Program-made: the position numbers and the translations under genes
The notes under the pieces: generated by a model
Seen by the model: the letters and a program-made list of their open reading frames with translations, nothing else
What the model was told of the DNA's origin: nothing
Databases searched by the model: none
In this document: positions 34,003 through 42,501 of the stretch, one piece after another
Layout of the letters: each line of letters opens with the position of its first letter
How positions within the stretch are numbered: position 1 is the stretch's first letter
DNA from: Flavobacteriaceae bacterium
GTDB lineage: Bacteria > Bacteroidota > Bacteroidia > Flavobacteriales > Flavobacteriaceae
Reading direction: 5' to 3'
Length of the DNA: 46,185 nt
NCBI GenBank assembly: GCA_024635765.1
Contig: JAGXIE010000109.1
Location: 1 to 46,185, forward strand

Positions 34003-35862
34003 GTGAATTACTTAACTGTTGAAAATATTTCCAAATCGTATGGCGAGCTGCAATTGTTCAAAGACTTGTCATTTAGTATCCATAAAGATGATAAGATTGC
34101 TTTTGTGGCAAAAAATGGCAGCGGTAAAACCTCCATTCTAAATATTCTTTCTGGTGCTGATGCCCCTGATAGTGGCCAAGTCATTATTAGAAACGGTTTA
34201 AGATTGGCGTTCTTATCGCAATCCCCAACGTTTGAAGACGAATTAAGTATTGAAGAAACCATTTTCAATTCTGATTTACCTATTCTCAAAATAATTGAAC
34301 GCTATGAAAAGGCCTTATTGCATCCGGAAGATGAAGAAGCCTATCAGAAAGCCTTCGAACAAATGGACATCAATAATGCTTGGGAATTTGAATTACAGTT
34401 CAAACAGATTTTATTCCAACTAAAACTTGAACATCTAGACCAAAAGATAAAAACCTTATCTGGCGGTCAAAAGAAGCGTTTGGCACTGGCAAAAGCGTTG
34501 ATTAGCAACCCTGACTTATTGGTTTTGGATGAGCCTACCAATCACTTGGATTTAGAAATGATTGAATGGTTGGAACAGTATTTCGCAAAAGCACAGCTCA
34601 CCTTGTTTATGGTGACACACGACCGTTACTTTTTAGAACGTGTCTGCAACGAAATCATCGAACTCGACCATGGAAAACTGTTTACGTATAAAGGAAATTA
34701 TTCCTATTATCTAGAGCAGAAAGAAGCGCGCATTACGAATGAAAACGTCGAAACAGGCAAAGCGAAACAACTGTTCAAAAAGGAATTGGACTGGATGCGT
34801 CGCCAACCGAAAGCCCGAACTACCAAATCGAAATCACGCATCGACGATTTTCATGTCATCAAAGAAAAAGCACATCAACGCCGTAACGACCATAAAGTAC
34901 AACTGGAACTGAATATGGAGCGTCTTGGCAGCAAGATTGTCGAATTTCATAATGTCTCTAAATCCTTTAAGGACAAAACCATTCTCAATAAGTTTGAGTA
35001 CGTCTTCAAAAAAGGGGAACGCATCGGGATTATCGGCAAAAACGGTACAGGTAAGACCACCTTTTTAAATATGCTCACACATTCGATTCCGCCAGATTCT
35101 GGGAAAGTGATCATTGGTGAGACCGTCAAGTTTGGATATTATACCCAAGATGGTATTGTGATTAAACCGGGTCAAAAAGTGATTGAAGTGATTAAGGAAT
35201 TTGGTGAATTCATTCCATTGACGAAAGGACGGCAAATTAGTGCAGGTCAGCTGTTGGAACGTTTTATGTTCGACAGGAAAAAGCAATACGATTACGTAGA
35301 AAAATTAAGTGGTGGCGAACAAAAACGTCTGTACTTATGTACCATCTTAATCCAGAACCCAAACTTTTTGATTCTCGATGAGCCCACCAACGACTTGGAT
35401 ATTGTCACACTGAATGTCTTGGAAGATTTCCTATTGGATTTTCCTGGGTGTTTACTGGTCGTGTCGCATGACAGGTACTTCATGGATAAGATTGTAGACC
35501 ATTTATTTATATTTAAAGGTGACGGCGATGTAGAGGATTTTCCGGGTAATTACAGTGATTATCGGGACTATGAACTCTCCTCTCCTCCTGCCGAAACTAG
35601 TAAAACTGATTCCAATGATGCCGCAAGCCAAAAACAAAACGAAGCCAATAAATTATCATACAATGAGCAAAAGGAATACAAATCGATTGAAAGTAAAATA
35701 AGGGCGCTTGAACATGATAAAAAAACTATGGAAGAAAAATTCCATGATACATCATTAACCCAAGACCAAATTAAAAAGCTATCGGACGAATTACAGAAAA
35801 TTATTGATAACATTGCCAAAAAAGAGGCGCGTTGGTTCGAATTGTCGGAGAAATTGGAGTGA
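34003..35862 (+). CDS. ABC-F protein, Uup-like
   Basis: 619 residues with two ABC domains (AKNGSGKTS near 36-44 and GKNGTGKTT near 345), two signature motifs (LSGGQKKRLALAKAL, LSGGEQKRLYLCTIL), Walker B LLVLDEPTNHLD and FLILDEPTNDLD. A linker rich in basic residues and a C-terminal coiled coil (EQKEYKSIESKIRALEHDKKTMEEKF) end it, the Uup arrangement. ABC-F ATPases act on ribosomes and have no membrane domain. The start is GTG at 34003, which reads like the family N-terminus MNYLTVENISKSYG. A 29-unit heptamer array lies just upstream, and another begins at its TGA stop. Confidence 0.9.
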   Translation: MNYLTVENISKSYGELQLFKDLSFSIHKDDKIAFVAKNGSGKTSILNILSGADAPDSGQVIIRNGLRLAFLSQSPTFEDELSIEETIFNSDLPILKIIERYEKALLHPEDEEAYQKAFEQMDINNAWEFELQFKQILFQLKLEHLDQKIKTLSGGQKKRLALAKALISNPDLLVLDEPTNHLDLEMIEWLEQYFAKAQLTLFMVTHDRYFLERVCNEIIELDHGKLFTYKGNYSYYLEQKEARITNENVETGKAKQLFKKELDWMRRQPKARTTKSKSRIDDFHVIKEKAHQRRNDHKVQLELNMERLGSKIVEFHNVSKSFKDKTILNKFEYVFKKGERIGIIGKNGTGKTTFLNMLTHSIPPDSGKVIIGETVKFGYYTQDGIVIKPGQKVIEVIKEFGEFIPLTKGRQISAGQLLERFMFDRKKQYDYVEKLSGGEQKRLYLCTILIQNPNFLILDEPTNDLDIVTLNVLEDFLLDFPGCLLVVSHDRYFMDKIVDHLFIFKGDGDVEDFPGNYSDYRDYELSSPPAETSKTDSNDAASQKQNEANKLSYNEQKEYKSIESKIRALEHDKKTMEEKFHDTSLTQDQIKKLSDELQKIIDNIAKKEARWFELSEKLE

Positions 35863-35936
35863 TGGTTGATGGTTGTTGGTTGTTGGTTGTTGGTTGTGGA
35901 TTGTTAATTGTTGATTTTTGATTAGTGATTTTTGAT
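35860..35936. repeat. Heptamer array starting at the ABC-F stop codon
   Basis: tgatggt (x2), tgttggt (x3), tgtggat, tgttaat, tgttgat, ttttgat, tagtgat, ttttgat: eleven units. The first three bases are the TGA stop. Confidence 0.9.
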
Positions 35937-35972
35937 TTGACTTTATAAACAGAATGCTGGAAGGTGAATGAT

Positions 35973-36029
35973 GAATACTTAAATATTGAATATCGAATAC
36001 TGAAGTCTGAATACTAAATACTGAATATC
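35973..36029. repeat. Degenerate heptamers of the aatact type
   Basis: gaatact, taaatat, tgaatat, cgaatac, tgaagtc, tgaatac, taaatac, tgaatat in register. They form the middle of the 324-base gap between the ABC-F and methyltransferase genes, which otherwise holds nothing recognisable. Confidence 0.75.
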
Positions 36030-36111
36030 GAAATACTCAATAGCTAATATTTAAAATTATAAGTGAATATGAAAACCATTTTATCAATACTCAATACTAA
36101 AATTGAATACC

Positions 36112-36181
36112 GAATACTCAATACTTAATACTTAATACTTAATACTTAATACTCCATACTTAATACTTAATACTCCATACT
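36112..36181. repeat. Heptamer array upstream of a methyltransferase start
   Basis: gaatact, caatact, taatact (x4), ccatact, taatact (x2), ccatact: ten units ending five bases before the ATG at 36187, so the array occupies the place of the leader and promoter. Confidence 0.92.
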
Positions 36182-36186
36182 AAAAA

Positions 36187-36960
36187 ATGTGGTATCAAAT
36201 CATTTCCTACATAAAATTCCTTTTTACATCGACGAACCAACATGGGGTGCACTCGCCTTTTGTATATGATTTGGTGACCAAGTGTTTTTACGATACCTCC
36301 GACTATTCAGATTACTTAAGGATAAAAACGTATCGTGAGTCACTTTTAGGAAATTCAGAGGTTATAGAAATAACCGATTTCGGTTCGGGCTCAAAGGTTT
36401 TTAATTCGAATAAGCGAGCAATCAAACACATTGCAAAAACTACAGGCACCACACTGAAAAGAGCAAAGCTTTTGTATCGTTTGATACGCTATTTTCAACC
36501 GAAAAACATCCTTGAGCTTGGGACTTCCTTGGGCATTGGAACATTTTCTATGGCGCTGGCAAATTCTAAAGCTCCACTCACCAGCATTGAAGGCTGCCCG
36601 CAGATGTCAAAGTTTACTCACGAACAACTAAAAATATTCAAAATCGAACATGTGGATTTGATTACCGGTTCATTTTCTGAAATCATTCCGACTTTAGTCA
36701 GCACTCATTGGGATTTCGTGTTCTTCGATGGGCACCATGACAAAGAAGCCACACTCCACTATTTTGAGCAACTCTTACCCTCCGCCCATAATGATTCTGT
36801 ATTTATTTTTGACGATATCCATTGGTCAAAAGACATGAGCGAGGCTTGGAACATCATCAAAAAACATCCAAAAGTAACGGTGACCATCGACACTTTTTTC
36901 TGGGGATTTGTGTTTTTCAGGAAAGAACAAGTGCAAGAAAATTTCACTATTAGACTATAA
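36187..36960 (+). CDS. SAM-dependent O-methyltransferase-like protein
   Basis: 257 residues. NILELGTSLGIGTFSMALA (motif I), SIEGCPQM, HWDFVFFDGHHDKEAT and FIFDDIHWS give the order seen in class I O-methyltransferases of the catechol/caffeoyl type. The N-terminal ~80 residues (FTSTNQHGVHSPFVYDLVTKCFY) form a conserved cap in a family widespread in Bacteroidota. The substrate is unknown. It has no promoter of recognisable type, as heptamers fill the 70 bases upstream; it may depend on read-through from the ABC-F gene. A strong hairpin follows it. Confidence 0.8.
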   Translation: MWYQIISYIKFLFTSTNQHGVHSPFVYDLVTKCFYDTSDYSDYLRIKTYRESLLGNSEVIEITDFGSGSKVFNSNKRAIKHIAKTTGTTLKRAKLLYRLIRYFQPKNILELGTSLGIGTFSMALANSKAPLTSIEGCPQMSKFTHEQLKIFKIEHVDLITGSFSEIIPTLVSTHWDFVFFDGHHDKEATLHYFEQLLPSAHNDSVFIFDDIHWSKDMSEAWNIIKKHPKVTVTIDTFFWGFVFFRKEQVQENFTIRL

Positions 36961-37008
36961 CTTTTGCGCCTGCCTGTCGGCAGACAGATTAACGATTGAA
37001 GCGGCATC

Positions 37009-37046
37009 CTTTTTTGTTGATGTAGCCTGCGGAATCAACAAAAAAG
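37009..37046 (+). terminator. Terminator-like hairpin after the methyltransferase
   Basis: Perfect 13-base arms CTTTTTTGTTGAT / ATCAACAAAAAAG with a 12-base loop, 49 bases past the stop. The A/T-rich base of the stem would serve in either direction. Between stop and hairpin is an imperfect palindrome (cctgcctgtcggcagacag). Confidence 0.6.
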
Positions 37047-37068
37047 ACCTGCCTGCCGGCAGGCAGGT
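37047..37068. repeat. Perfect 22-base palindrome
   Basis: ACCTGCCTGCC followed by its complement GGCAGGCAGGT, next to the hairpin above. It is related to the imperfect copy at 36968-36987 and to the palindrome forming the epimerase 3' end. Confidence 0.88.
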
Positions 37069-37184
37069 AGAGTGTAAAGCGTGTTAAAACGCCCAAAAAC
37101 AAATTACAATTACCTGAAAATCAATTATTTCACATTCCAAAATAAAAAATCGTAAATCGTAAATCGTAATCCAAAAATAATATG

Positions 37185-37192
37185 TATTTTTG
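37185..37192 (+). promoter_or_regulatory. Promoter -7 box of the DEAD-box gene
   Basis: TATTTTTG (TAnnTTTG) followed by CAG. It lies just after a short heptamer run (gtaaatc type, 37146-37166). The -33 element is not clear. Transcription would start near 37199. Confidence 0.65.
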
Positions 37193-37353
37193 CAGCTTCG
37201 TTCGAAGGAGCTTTTGCTTCAATGAACTCAAAGCCTGAAAAATGGCTTAAATTCCTCAAGGTGAGGATGTGTTGCTAGAAGTTTAGGTTTAAGTATGTCG
37301 ATTCGCTTCTGTTGTAACACTGCAAAATATAATCGAATACTTATTACTATCGA
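37193..37353 (+). promoter_or_regulatory. Long structured 5' leader of the DEAD-box helicase gene
   Basis: About 155 untranslated bases with three small hairpins: cttc/gaag near 37196-37207, AAGCC/GGCTT at 37231-37248, and CCTCA/TGAGG at 37254-37266. Other promoters here sit only ~22 bases from their ATG, so this length is exceptional. Cold-inducible helicase genes often have such leaders, but regulation is inferred. Confidence 0.45.
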
Positions 37354-39255
37354 ATGAACACATTCAAAGAATTAGGTCTTAATGAAGACCTTCTGCACGC
37401 TATCAATGATTTAGGTTTTGAAACACCTAGTGATGTCCAAGCAAAAGCAATTCCAATTTTATTAGAAAAAGACACCGACTTGGTGGCATTGGCACAAACG
37501 GGAACAGGTAAAACTGCTGCCTTTGGGTTTCCAATGCTTCAAAAAATTGATATCAACAGCAGAACAACTCAAGGATTGATACTCTCTCCTACTCGCGAAC
37601 TTTGTTTGCAAATTACCAACGAACTAAAGCTATACGGTAAATACTGTAAAGGCCTTAATGTGGTTGCCATTTATGGTGGTGCAAGCATTAGCGAACAAGC
37701 TAGAGATGTCAAAAGAGGTGCACAAATAGTGGTGGCAACTCCGGGTCGTATGAAAGATATGATCAAACGTAACATGGTGGATATCTCCAAAATAGAATAT
37801 GCTGTTTTGGACGAAGCTGATGAAATGTTGAACATGGGGTTTTATGAAGATATCACAGATATTCTATCACATTCCCCTAAAGATAAAAGTACCTGGTTGT
37901 TTTCTGCAACGATGCCAAAAGAGGTGTCTAACATTGCAAAAAAATTCATGCACACACCTGTCGAAATTACGGTAGGAAATAAAAACGAAGGTACAAATCA
38001 AGTATCACACGAATATTATTTGGTAAACTCTCGTGACCGTTATTCGGCCTTGAAACGTTTGGCAGACGCCAATCCAGATATATTTTCTGTGATTTTCTGT
38101 CGTACGAAGAGAGACACACAAAAAGTTGCCGAGCAATTGATCGAAGATGGCTATAACGCTGGAGCATTGCACGGTGATTTGAGCCAGAACCAACGTGATA
38201 TGGTAATGAACTCTTTCCGTAAAAAGCAAATACAAATGTTGGTAGCTACTGACGTTGCCGCTCGTGGAATTGACGTGGATGATATCACCCACGTGATCAA
38301 TTACCAATTGCCTGATGAACCTGAAATCTATACGCATCGATCTGGAAGAACGGGACGTGCAGGGAAAACAGGAATTTCCATGGTGATCGTTTCTAAAAGC
38401 GAGATCAGAAAAATTAAAAGCATTGAACGCATCATCAACCAGAAATTTGAATTGAAACAAATTCCTGATAGCAAAGACATCTGTGAAGTACAATTATTCT
38501 CTTTGGCGAATAAAGTCCACAATACAGAAATCAATCATGAAATTGATCAATATTTAACGAGTATCAATGCATTATTTGAAGACACTTCCAAAGAGGAATT
38601 GATTAAAAAATTCTTTTCGGTAGAGTTTACACGTTTCTACAATTACTATAAAAAATCTCAAAACCTGAATGTTACAGATTCGTCTCGTGGAGGTGATAGA
38701 GATAGAGACAGTGATGGTGGACGTGATTATGGTAGTAGCGATAATTCGTCACGATATTTTATAAATGTTGGTAAAAAAGATGGGTACGATTGGATGAGTT
38801 TGAAAGATTTCTTAAAGGAAATTCTTGAACTAGGAAGAGATGACGTCTTTAAAGTGGATGTCAAGGAAAGTTTCTCGTTTTTCAATGCTGAAAAAGAACT
38901 ACAAGAGAAAATATTGGCCTTCTTCCAAGATTTTAAACACAACGGACGTTTTGTAAATGTGGAAGTGAGTGAAGATAAAGGTGGAGGAACCAGTAGAAAT
39001 AAAAGACGCTCTGGCTCGGGTGGAGGCGGAAGACGCTCTTCGGGAGATTTCAAACCGAGAGGTGAAAGACGCTCTGGAGGTAAAAGTGATTTTGGAGGAA
39101 GAGACAGACGAGGTTCTGGAGATTCAAAACCGAGACGCTCAAGTTCTAGTGATTCATCAGGACCAAATAGAAAAGACAGACGCGCGAAAGGTGATTTTAA
39201 ACCTGTGGAGTCCAGCTTTTCCCCACCAAGACGTTCAAGACGTAAGGATGATTAA
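37354..39255 (+). CDS. deaD: DEAD-box ATP-dependent RNA helicase (DeaD/CsdA-like)
   Basis: 633 residues. Q motif GFETPSDVQ (21-29), motif I AQTGTGKT (47-54), PTREL, DEAD (153-156), SAT (184-186), then ARGIDVDDITHVINYQLP and HRSGRTGRAGKTG complete the core. Residues ~475-555 (YFINVGKKDGYDWMSLKDFLKEILELG to GRFVNVEVSED) form a DbpA-like RNA-binding domain. The last ~80 residues are rich in Arg, Gly and Ser (RRSGSGGGGRRSSGDF), an RNA-binding tail. It unwinds RNA in ribosome assembly or decay, typically in the cold. A long leader precedes it and a heptamer array begins at its stop. Confidence 0.93.
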   Translation: MNTFKELGLNEDLLHAINDLGFETPSDVQAKAIPILLEKDTDLVALAQTGTGKTAAFGFPMLQKIDINSRTTQGLILSPTRELCLQITNELKLYGKYCKGLNVVAIYGGASISEQARDVKRGAQIVVATPGRMKDMIKRNMVDISKIEYAVLDEADEMLNMGFYEDITDILSHSPKDKSTWLFSATMPKEVSNIAKKFMHTPVEITVGNKNEGTNQVSHEYYLVNSRDRYSALKRLADANPDIFSVIFCRTKRDTQKVAEQLIEDGYNAGALHGDLSQNQRDMVMNSFRKKQIQMLVATDVAARGIDVDDITHVINYQLPDEPEIYTHRSGRTGRAGKTGISMVIVSKSEIRKIKSIERIINQKFELKQIPDSKDICEVQLFSLANKVHNTEINHEIDQYLTSINALFEDTSKEELIKKFFSVEFTRFYNYYKKSQNLNVTDSSRGGDRDRDSDGGRDYGSSDNSSRYFINVGKKDGYDWMSLKDFLKEILELGRDDVFKVDVKESFSFFNAEKELQEKILAFFQDFKHNGRFVNVEVSEDKGGGTSRNKRRSGSGGGGRRSSGDFKPRGERRSGGKSDFGGRDRRGSGDSKPRRSSSSDSSGPNRKDRRAKGDFKPVESSFSPPRRSRRKDD

Positions 39256-39371
39256 TTGTTAGACTTTAGATAGTTGATGGTTGATAGTTGATGGTTGATG
39301 GTTGATGGTTGATGGTTGATGGTTGATGGTTGATGGTTGATGGTTGATGGTTGATGGTTGATGGTTGATAT
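39253..39371. repeat. Heptamer array starting at the helicase stop codon
   Basis: taattgt, tagactt, tagatag, ttgatgg, ttgatag, ttgatgg (x11), ttgatat: seventeen units in register, the first containing the TAA stop. The eleven consecutive identical units are the purest run in the window. Confidence 0.93.
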
Positions 39372-39470
39372 TATAAAAAAATAGAAGTTAGAAGTTGAGA
39401 AGGAAAGATATTTTTGAAAATAAGAATATCTTGCTATTTCTCTATTTCTAACTTTTTACTTTATAGTTTC

Positions 39471-39512
39471 CACTTTTCACTTTGTACTTTGTACTTTGTA
39501 CTTTGTAAAGTT
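39471..39512. repeat. Heptamer array
   Basis: cactttt, cactttg, tactttg (x3), taaagtt. It occupies the gap before the gene at 39587; the sequence between the two arrays (39372-39470) is AT-rich with no gene. Confidence 0.9.
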
Positions 39513-39586
39513 AATATTTAGTCAAATTTATAAGGATTACGAAGTTTTTAAGTTTTGATTGTTATTTTTATCCCTAATTTTAACGC

Positions 39587-40357
39587 ATGAAACACCTACT
39601 TTTAATTTTTTCATTATTGATGGTCACTTCTTTTTGTCTGGCACAAGAAGTAAACACTATTAAAGGAACTGTTATCAGTACAACATCCACTCAACCGATG
39701 GAAGGTGTTAATATCGTTAATCTCAATTTAGTAAAAGGCACTTCAACGAATGAAAATGGCGCTTTTGAAATTAGGGCCAAAGTCAATGATACCTTACATT
39801 TTTCATATCTTGGTTATAAATCGATCAAAGTTAAAGTGACCAACGACTGGTTAAAATTTGGTGATGTTAAAATAGAAATGACCGAATTGGCGCTTGCTCT
39901 GGAAGAAGTGGTAGTCAAGCAATTGAGACTGACTGGCTATTTAGAGGTTGACATCAGTCAGGTACCCATAAAGACCAATTACCGCTACAGTATTTCTGGT
40001 TTATCTACGGCAGGTTACGAAGCTGGTAACAACTCACAAAGGGGATTGAGCAAAGTTCTTGGATCGATCTTTAATCCAGCGGATTTTCTTTATAATATTT
40101 TTGGAAAGAAACCTACAGAGTTAAAAAAACTACGTCAAATGAAACAGGATGAGGAGATTCGTAACCTTTTAGCCTCCCGTTTTGACCGGGAAATGTTGAT
40201 GGTGCTCTTACAAGTCGATAGAATAGATTTAGACGAAATCGTCAGTCAATGCAATTATTCAAAAGATTTTATCGAAACTGCAAATGATCTACAAATCCTG
40301 GATGCCATCAGCGAATGCTATGAAGAGTATAAAGTCCTCACCAGGAATCGCGGATAA
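39587..40357 (+). CDS. Secreted protein with carboxypeptidase-regulatory-like domain
   Basis: 256 residues. The signal peptide MKHLLLIFSLLMVTSFCLAQ leads into a single Ig-like CarboxypepD_reg domain (INTIKGTVISTTSTQPMEG-type start, GTSTNENGAFEI, LHFSYLGYKSI), residues ~24-110. The remaining 140 residues are helical (GLSKVLGSIFNPADFLYNIFGKKP, YSKDFIETANDLQILDAI) without a known domain. Proteins of this build are found in many Flavobacteriia, sometimes as stand-alone relatives of TonB-dependent receptor N-termini, but there is no plug or barrel here. The role is unknown; probably periplasmic or outer-membrane associated. A possible TAATTTTA box lies just before the ATG. Confidence 0.75.
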   Translation: MKHLLLIFSLLMVTSFCLAQEVNTIKGTVISTTSTQPMEGVNIVNLNLVKGTSTNENGAFEIRAKVNDTLHFSYLGYKSIKVKVTNDWLKFGDVKIEMTELALALEEVVVKQLRLTGYLEVDISQVPIKTNYRYSISGLSTAGYEAGNNSQRGLSKVLGSIFNPADFLYNIFGKKPTELKKLRQMKQDEEIRNLLASRFDREMLMVLLQVDRIDLDEIVSQCNYSKDFIETANDLQILDAISECYEEYKVLTRNRG

Positions 40358-40401
40358 TCGAAAGCACACTATTTATTAGATCCAATTTTTAATCCTCAAA
40401 C

Positions 40402-40776
40402 TCACTTTTTGGAATGCAAACCAATGCGGTTGCCCTCCGAATCAATGATTGCTCCCATAAAACCATGTTCCGGGGAAATTTGTGTTTTTGGCTGGTAGAT
40501 CTTCCCACCGGCAGCCTCTACTCTACTCAATTCATTTTGCACATCCTCACAAATAAAATATATCAATGTGCCTTCCTTACTGGGAATGTAGGTGTCCTGT
40601 TTGATTAAGGTGCCTTGAGCTCCCGGCACTTCTCCTCGATCTGGAAACCATCCCATCAACAGGCCTCCAAAATTGTGAATTGAGATCTCCACTTTAAAAA
40701 CACTTTCATAAAATGTCTTGGCTCTGTCCATATCATTTACTGGAATCTCGAACCATCCTACCATATTGTGTTTCAT
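40402..40776 (-). CDS. VOC (glyoxalase/bleomycin-resistance-like) family protein
   Basis: 124 residues. VGWFEIPVNDMDRAKTFYESVF is the typical first beta-alpha-beta unit, GTLIYFICEDVQNELSRVEAAGGKI the second, and GFMGAIIDSEGNRIGLHS the metal-site end. The potential metal ligands (E in FEIPV, H in GLHS) are in the usual positions. The group to which it belongs is often annotated as lyase or dioxygenase-like, but the reaction is not predictable. It is 31 bases downstream of the SpoU gene, so possibly in the same transcript. Confidence 0.85.
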   Translation of the reverse strand: MKHNMVGWFEIPVNDMDRAKTFYESVFKVEISIHNFGGLLMGWFPDRGEVPGAQGTLIKQDTYIPSKEGTLIYFICEDVQNELSRVEAAGGKIYQPKTQISPEHGFMGAIIDSEGNRIGLHSKK

Positions 40777-40807
40777 ATCGATACTATTTTACTTAAACCA
40801 TCTAAAT

Positions 40808-41473
40808 TTAATGATTTTTTTGGTCTTCGTAAAATCGTTTGATGATATCGTCTGCACGTTTTAGTGTTTTTTGTATCCAATCAAATCGTTTCTTTATCTG
40901 CTCCTCTTCTGTCAATTGCCAATGAATATTCGATTGCTTTAATTGTGTCGTGACGTGTTGAAGAATAATGGCTGCAGACACCGAAATATTCAAGCTCTCC
41001 GTAAAACCTACCATCGGAATTTTAAGAAATCCATCGGCAGCATCCAGCACTTCCTGCGATAAGCCTTCCGTTTCTCTTCCAAAGAAAAAGCATGCCTTTT
41101 TGCTAATATCAAATTCATGGAGCATCATATCTCCTGCATGTGGCGTGGTGGCGATAATTTGGTAATCTTTTGCTTTTAAGTCATTAATGCAGTCCGCGAC
41201 AGAATGAAACCGATTCAAATCTACCCATTTTTGGGCGCCCATAGCAATTTCCCGATCGATTCGTTTTGAATTGCGCTCTTCAATGATTTGGACTTCCTGA
41301 ATGCCAAATACATCACAGGTTCTAATCACTGCACTTGTATTATGGAGCTGATAGACATCTTCAATAGCTACCGTAAAATGTTTTGTACGTTCAGAAAGTA
41401 CTTTAAGGAATTTTTCTTTACGTGAGTCGGTTAGAAATGTTTCAAGATGCTCAATAAGTTCGAGGTCGTTCAT
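40808..41473 (-). CDS. SpoU/TrmH-family RNA 2'-O-methyltransferase
   Basis: 221 residues with the SPOUT trefoil-knot motifs. Motif 1 is NTSAVIRTCDVFGIQEV, motif 2 FFFGRETEGLSQEVLDAAD, motif 3 KIPMVGFTESLNISVSAAIIL. This spacing fits TrmH, which methylates G18 in the D-loop of tRNAs, more than rRNA enzymes with extra N-terminal domains. It is divergent from the sirtuin gene with a 114-base gap. Specificity (tRNA rather than rRNA) is inferred from size. Confidence 0.88.
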   Translation of the reverse strand: MNDLELIEHLETFLTDSRKEKFLKVLSERTKHFTVAIEDVYQLHNTSAVIRTCDVFGIQEVQIIEERNSKRIDREIAMGAQKWVDLNRFHSVADCINDLKAKDYQIIATTPHAGDMMLHEFDISKKACFFFGRETEGLSQEVLDAADGFLKIPMVGFTESLNISVSAAIILQHVTTQLKQSNIHWQLTEEEQIKKRFDWIQKTLKRADDIIKRFYEDQKNH

Positions 41474-41587
41474 CTGATAAAATTAGTAAATTTATACTAT
41501 GAAATGAGTGTAATTAGTTCTACTTCTATTTTTATGAAAAAAGGCACGAATTCCATTTGTCCATTGAAAAAAAAAATAACAAGTCAA

Positions 41588-42265
41588 ATGAAAAAACATA
41601 TAGTTGTATTAACAGGAGCAGGGATGAGTGCGGAAAGCGGCATTAAAACCTTCAGGGATGCTGATGGATTGTGGGAAGGTCATGATGTCATGGAAGTCGC
41701 AACACCGCAAGGATTTAAAGCCAATCCGGAGTTGGTATTGAATTTTTATAATCAGCGCAGAAAGCAATTATTAGAAGTTGATCCCAATAGTGCGCATTAT
41801 GATTTGGCAGCTTTAGAGAATGAATATAAAGTCACAATCATTACCCAAAATGTCGATGATTTACACGAACGCGCAGGCAGCAAAAATGTGATCCACCTTC
41901 ATGGCGAATTGATGAAATCCAGAAATGTCATGGATGAATTCACTTTTTTTGATTGTAAGCAGGATATCAAAATTGGAGACAAATGTCCGAATGGACATCA
42001 ACTACGACCTCATGTCGTTTGGTTTGGGGAAGCCGTTCCAATGATAGATAAATCGATGGAAGTTTGTGAAACTGCTGATATTTTGCTAATTATAGGAACG
42101 TCCATGCAAGTTTACCCAGCGGCTGGCTTGATGCATTATGTGCCCGAGGGAACTCCAACATATTTCATTGATCCAAAACCGAGCATGAAGAGCAAGGGGA
42201 ATTTAAAGGTCATAGCCGAAAGTGCGACGGTGGGGATGAAGATATTTACAGAGCTTTTAAAATAA
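41588..42265 (+). CDS. cobB: Sirtuin NAD-dependent protein deacylase (SIRT5-like class)
   Basis: 225 residues from ATG 41588. The frame is open to 41447, but the family N-terminus MKKHIVVLTGAGMSAESGIKTFRD starts here. TQNVDDLH and the catalytic histidine H105 (VIHLHGE) are intact. A Tyr54-x-x-Arg57 pair (FYNQRR) is the class III acyl-pocket signature for succinyl or malonyl groups. The zinc ribbon is incomplete: only C123 and C133 are present instead of four cysteines (FFDCKQDIKIGDKCPNGH), followed by LRPHVVWFGE, which suggests that the domain folds without zinc. It removes acyl groups from lysines using NAD. Confidence 0.9.
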   Translation: MKKHIVVLTGAGMSAESGIKTFRDADGLWEGHDVMEVATPQGFKANPELVLNFYNQRRKQLLEVDPNSAHYDLAALENEYKVTIITQNVDDLHERAGSKNVIHLHGELMKSRNVMDEFTFFDCKQDIKIGDKCPNGHQLRPHVVWFGEAVPMIDKSMEVCETADILLIIGTSMQVYPAAGLMHYVPEGTPTYFIDPKPSMKSKGNLKVIAESATVGMKIFTELLK

Positions 42266-42300
42266 TCCCCATAATACATACAATTATAAGAATTGCGATT

Positions 42301-42501
42301 TTAATCATCTGTAGTCAATTTAAAAAATTCATTAACTGGCTTGCCAAAAAGTGCTGACAGCTTTAACGCCAAAACCGTTGAGGGCACATACCTATTGGCC
42401 TCGATCGAATTAATGGTCTGTCTTGAGACCCCTATTTTTTGTGCCAATTCATCTTGGGTCAAATTCAATATGGCACGCTCTACTTTGATGGTGTTTTCCA
42501 T
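42301..42501 (-). CDS. XRE-family helix-turn-helix regulator
   Basis: 66 residues, all HTH: RAILNLTQDELAQKIGVSRQTINSIEANRYVPSTVLALKLSALFG. It belongs to the small YozG/Cro-like group. Its ATG shares one base (42501) with the TAA of the upstream membrane gene, so the two are translated together. In this two-gene arrangement the regulator usually represses its own operon, and direct repeats that could be the operator lie upstream of the membrane gene. Confidence 0.93.
   Translation of the reverse strand: MENTIKVERAILNLTQDELAQKIGVSRQTINSIEANRYVPSTVLALKLSALFGKPVNEFFKLTTDD

Noticed and set aside
41447..41587. 47-residue N-terminal extension of the sirtuin
   Set aside because: It has no similarity to the family, which starts at MKKHIVVLTGAG, and it overlaps the divergent SpoU gene.
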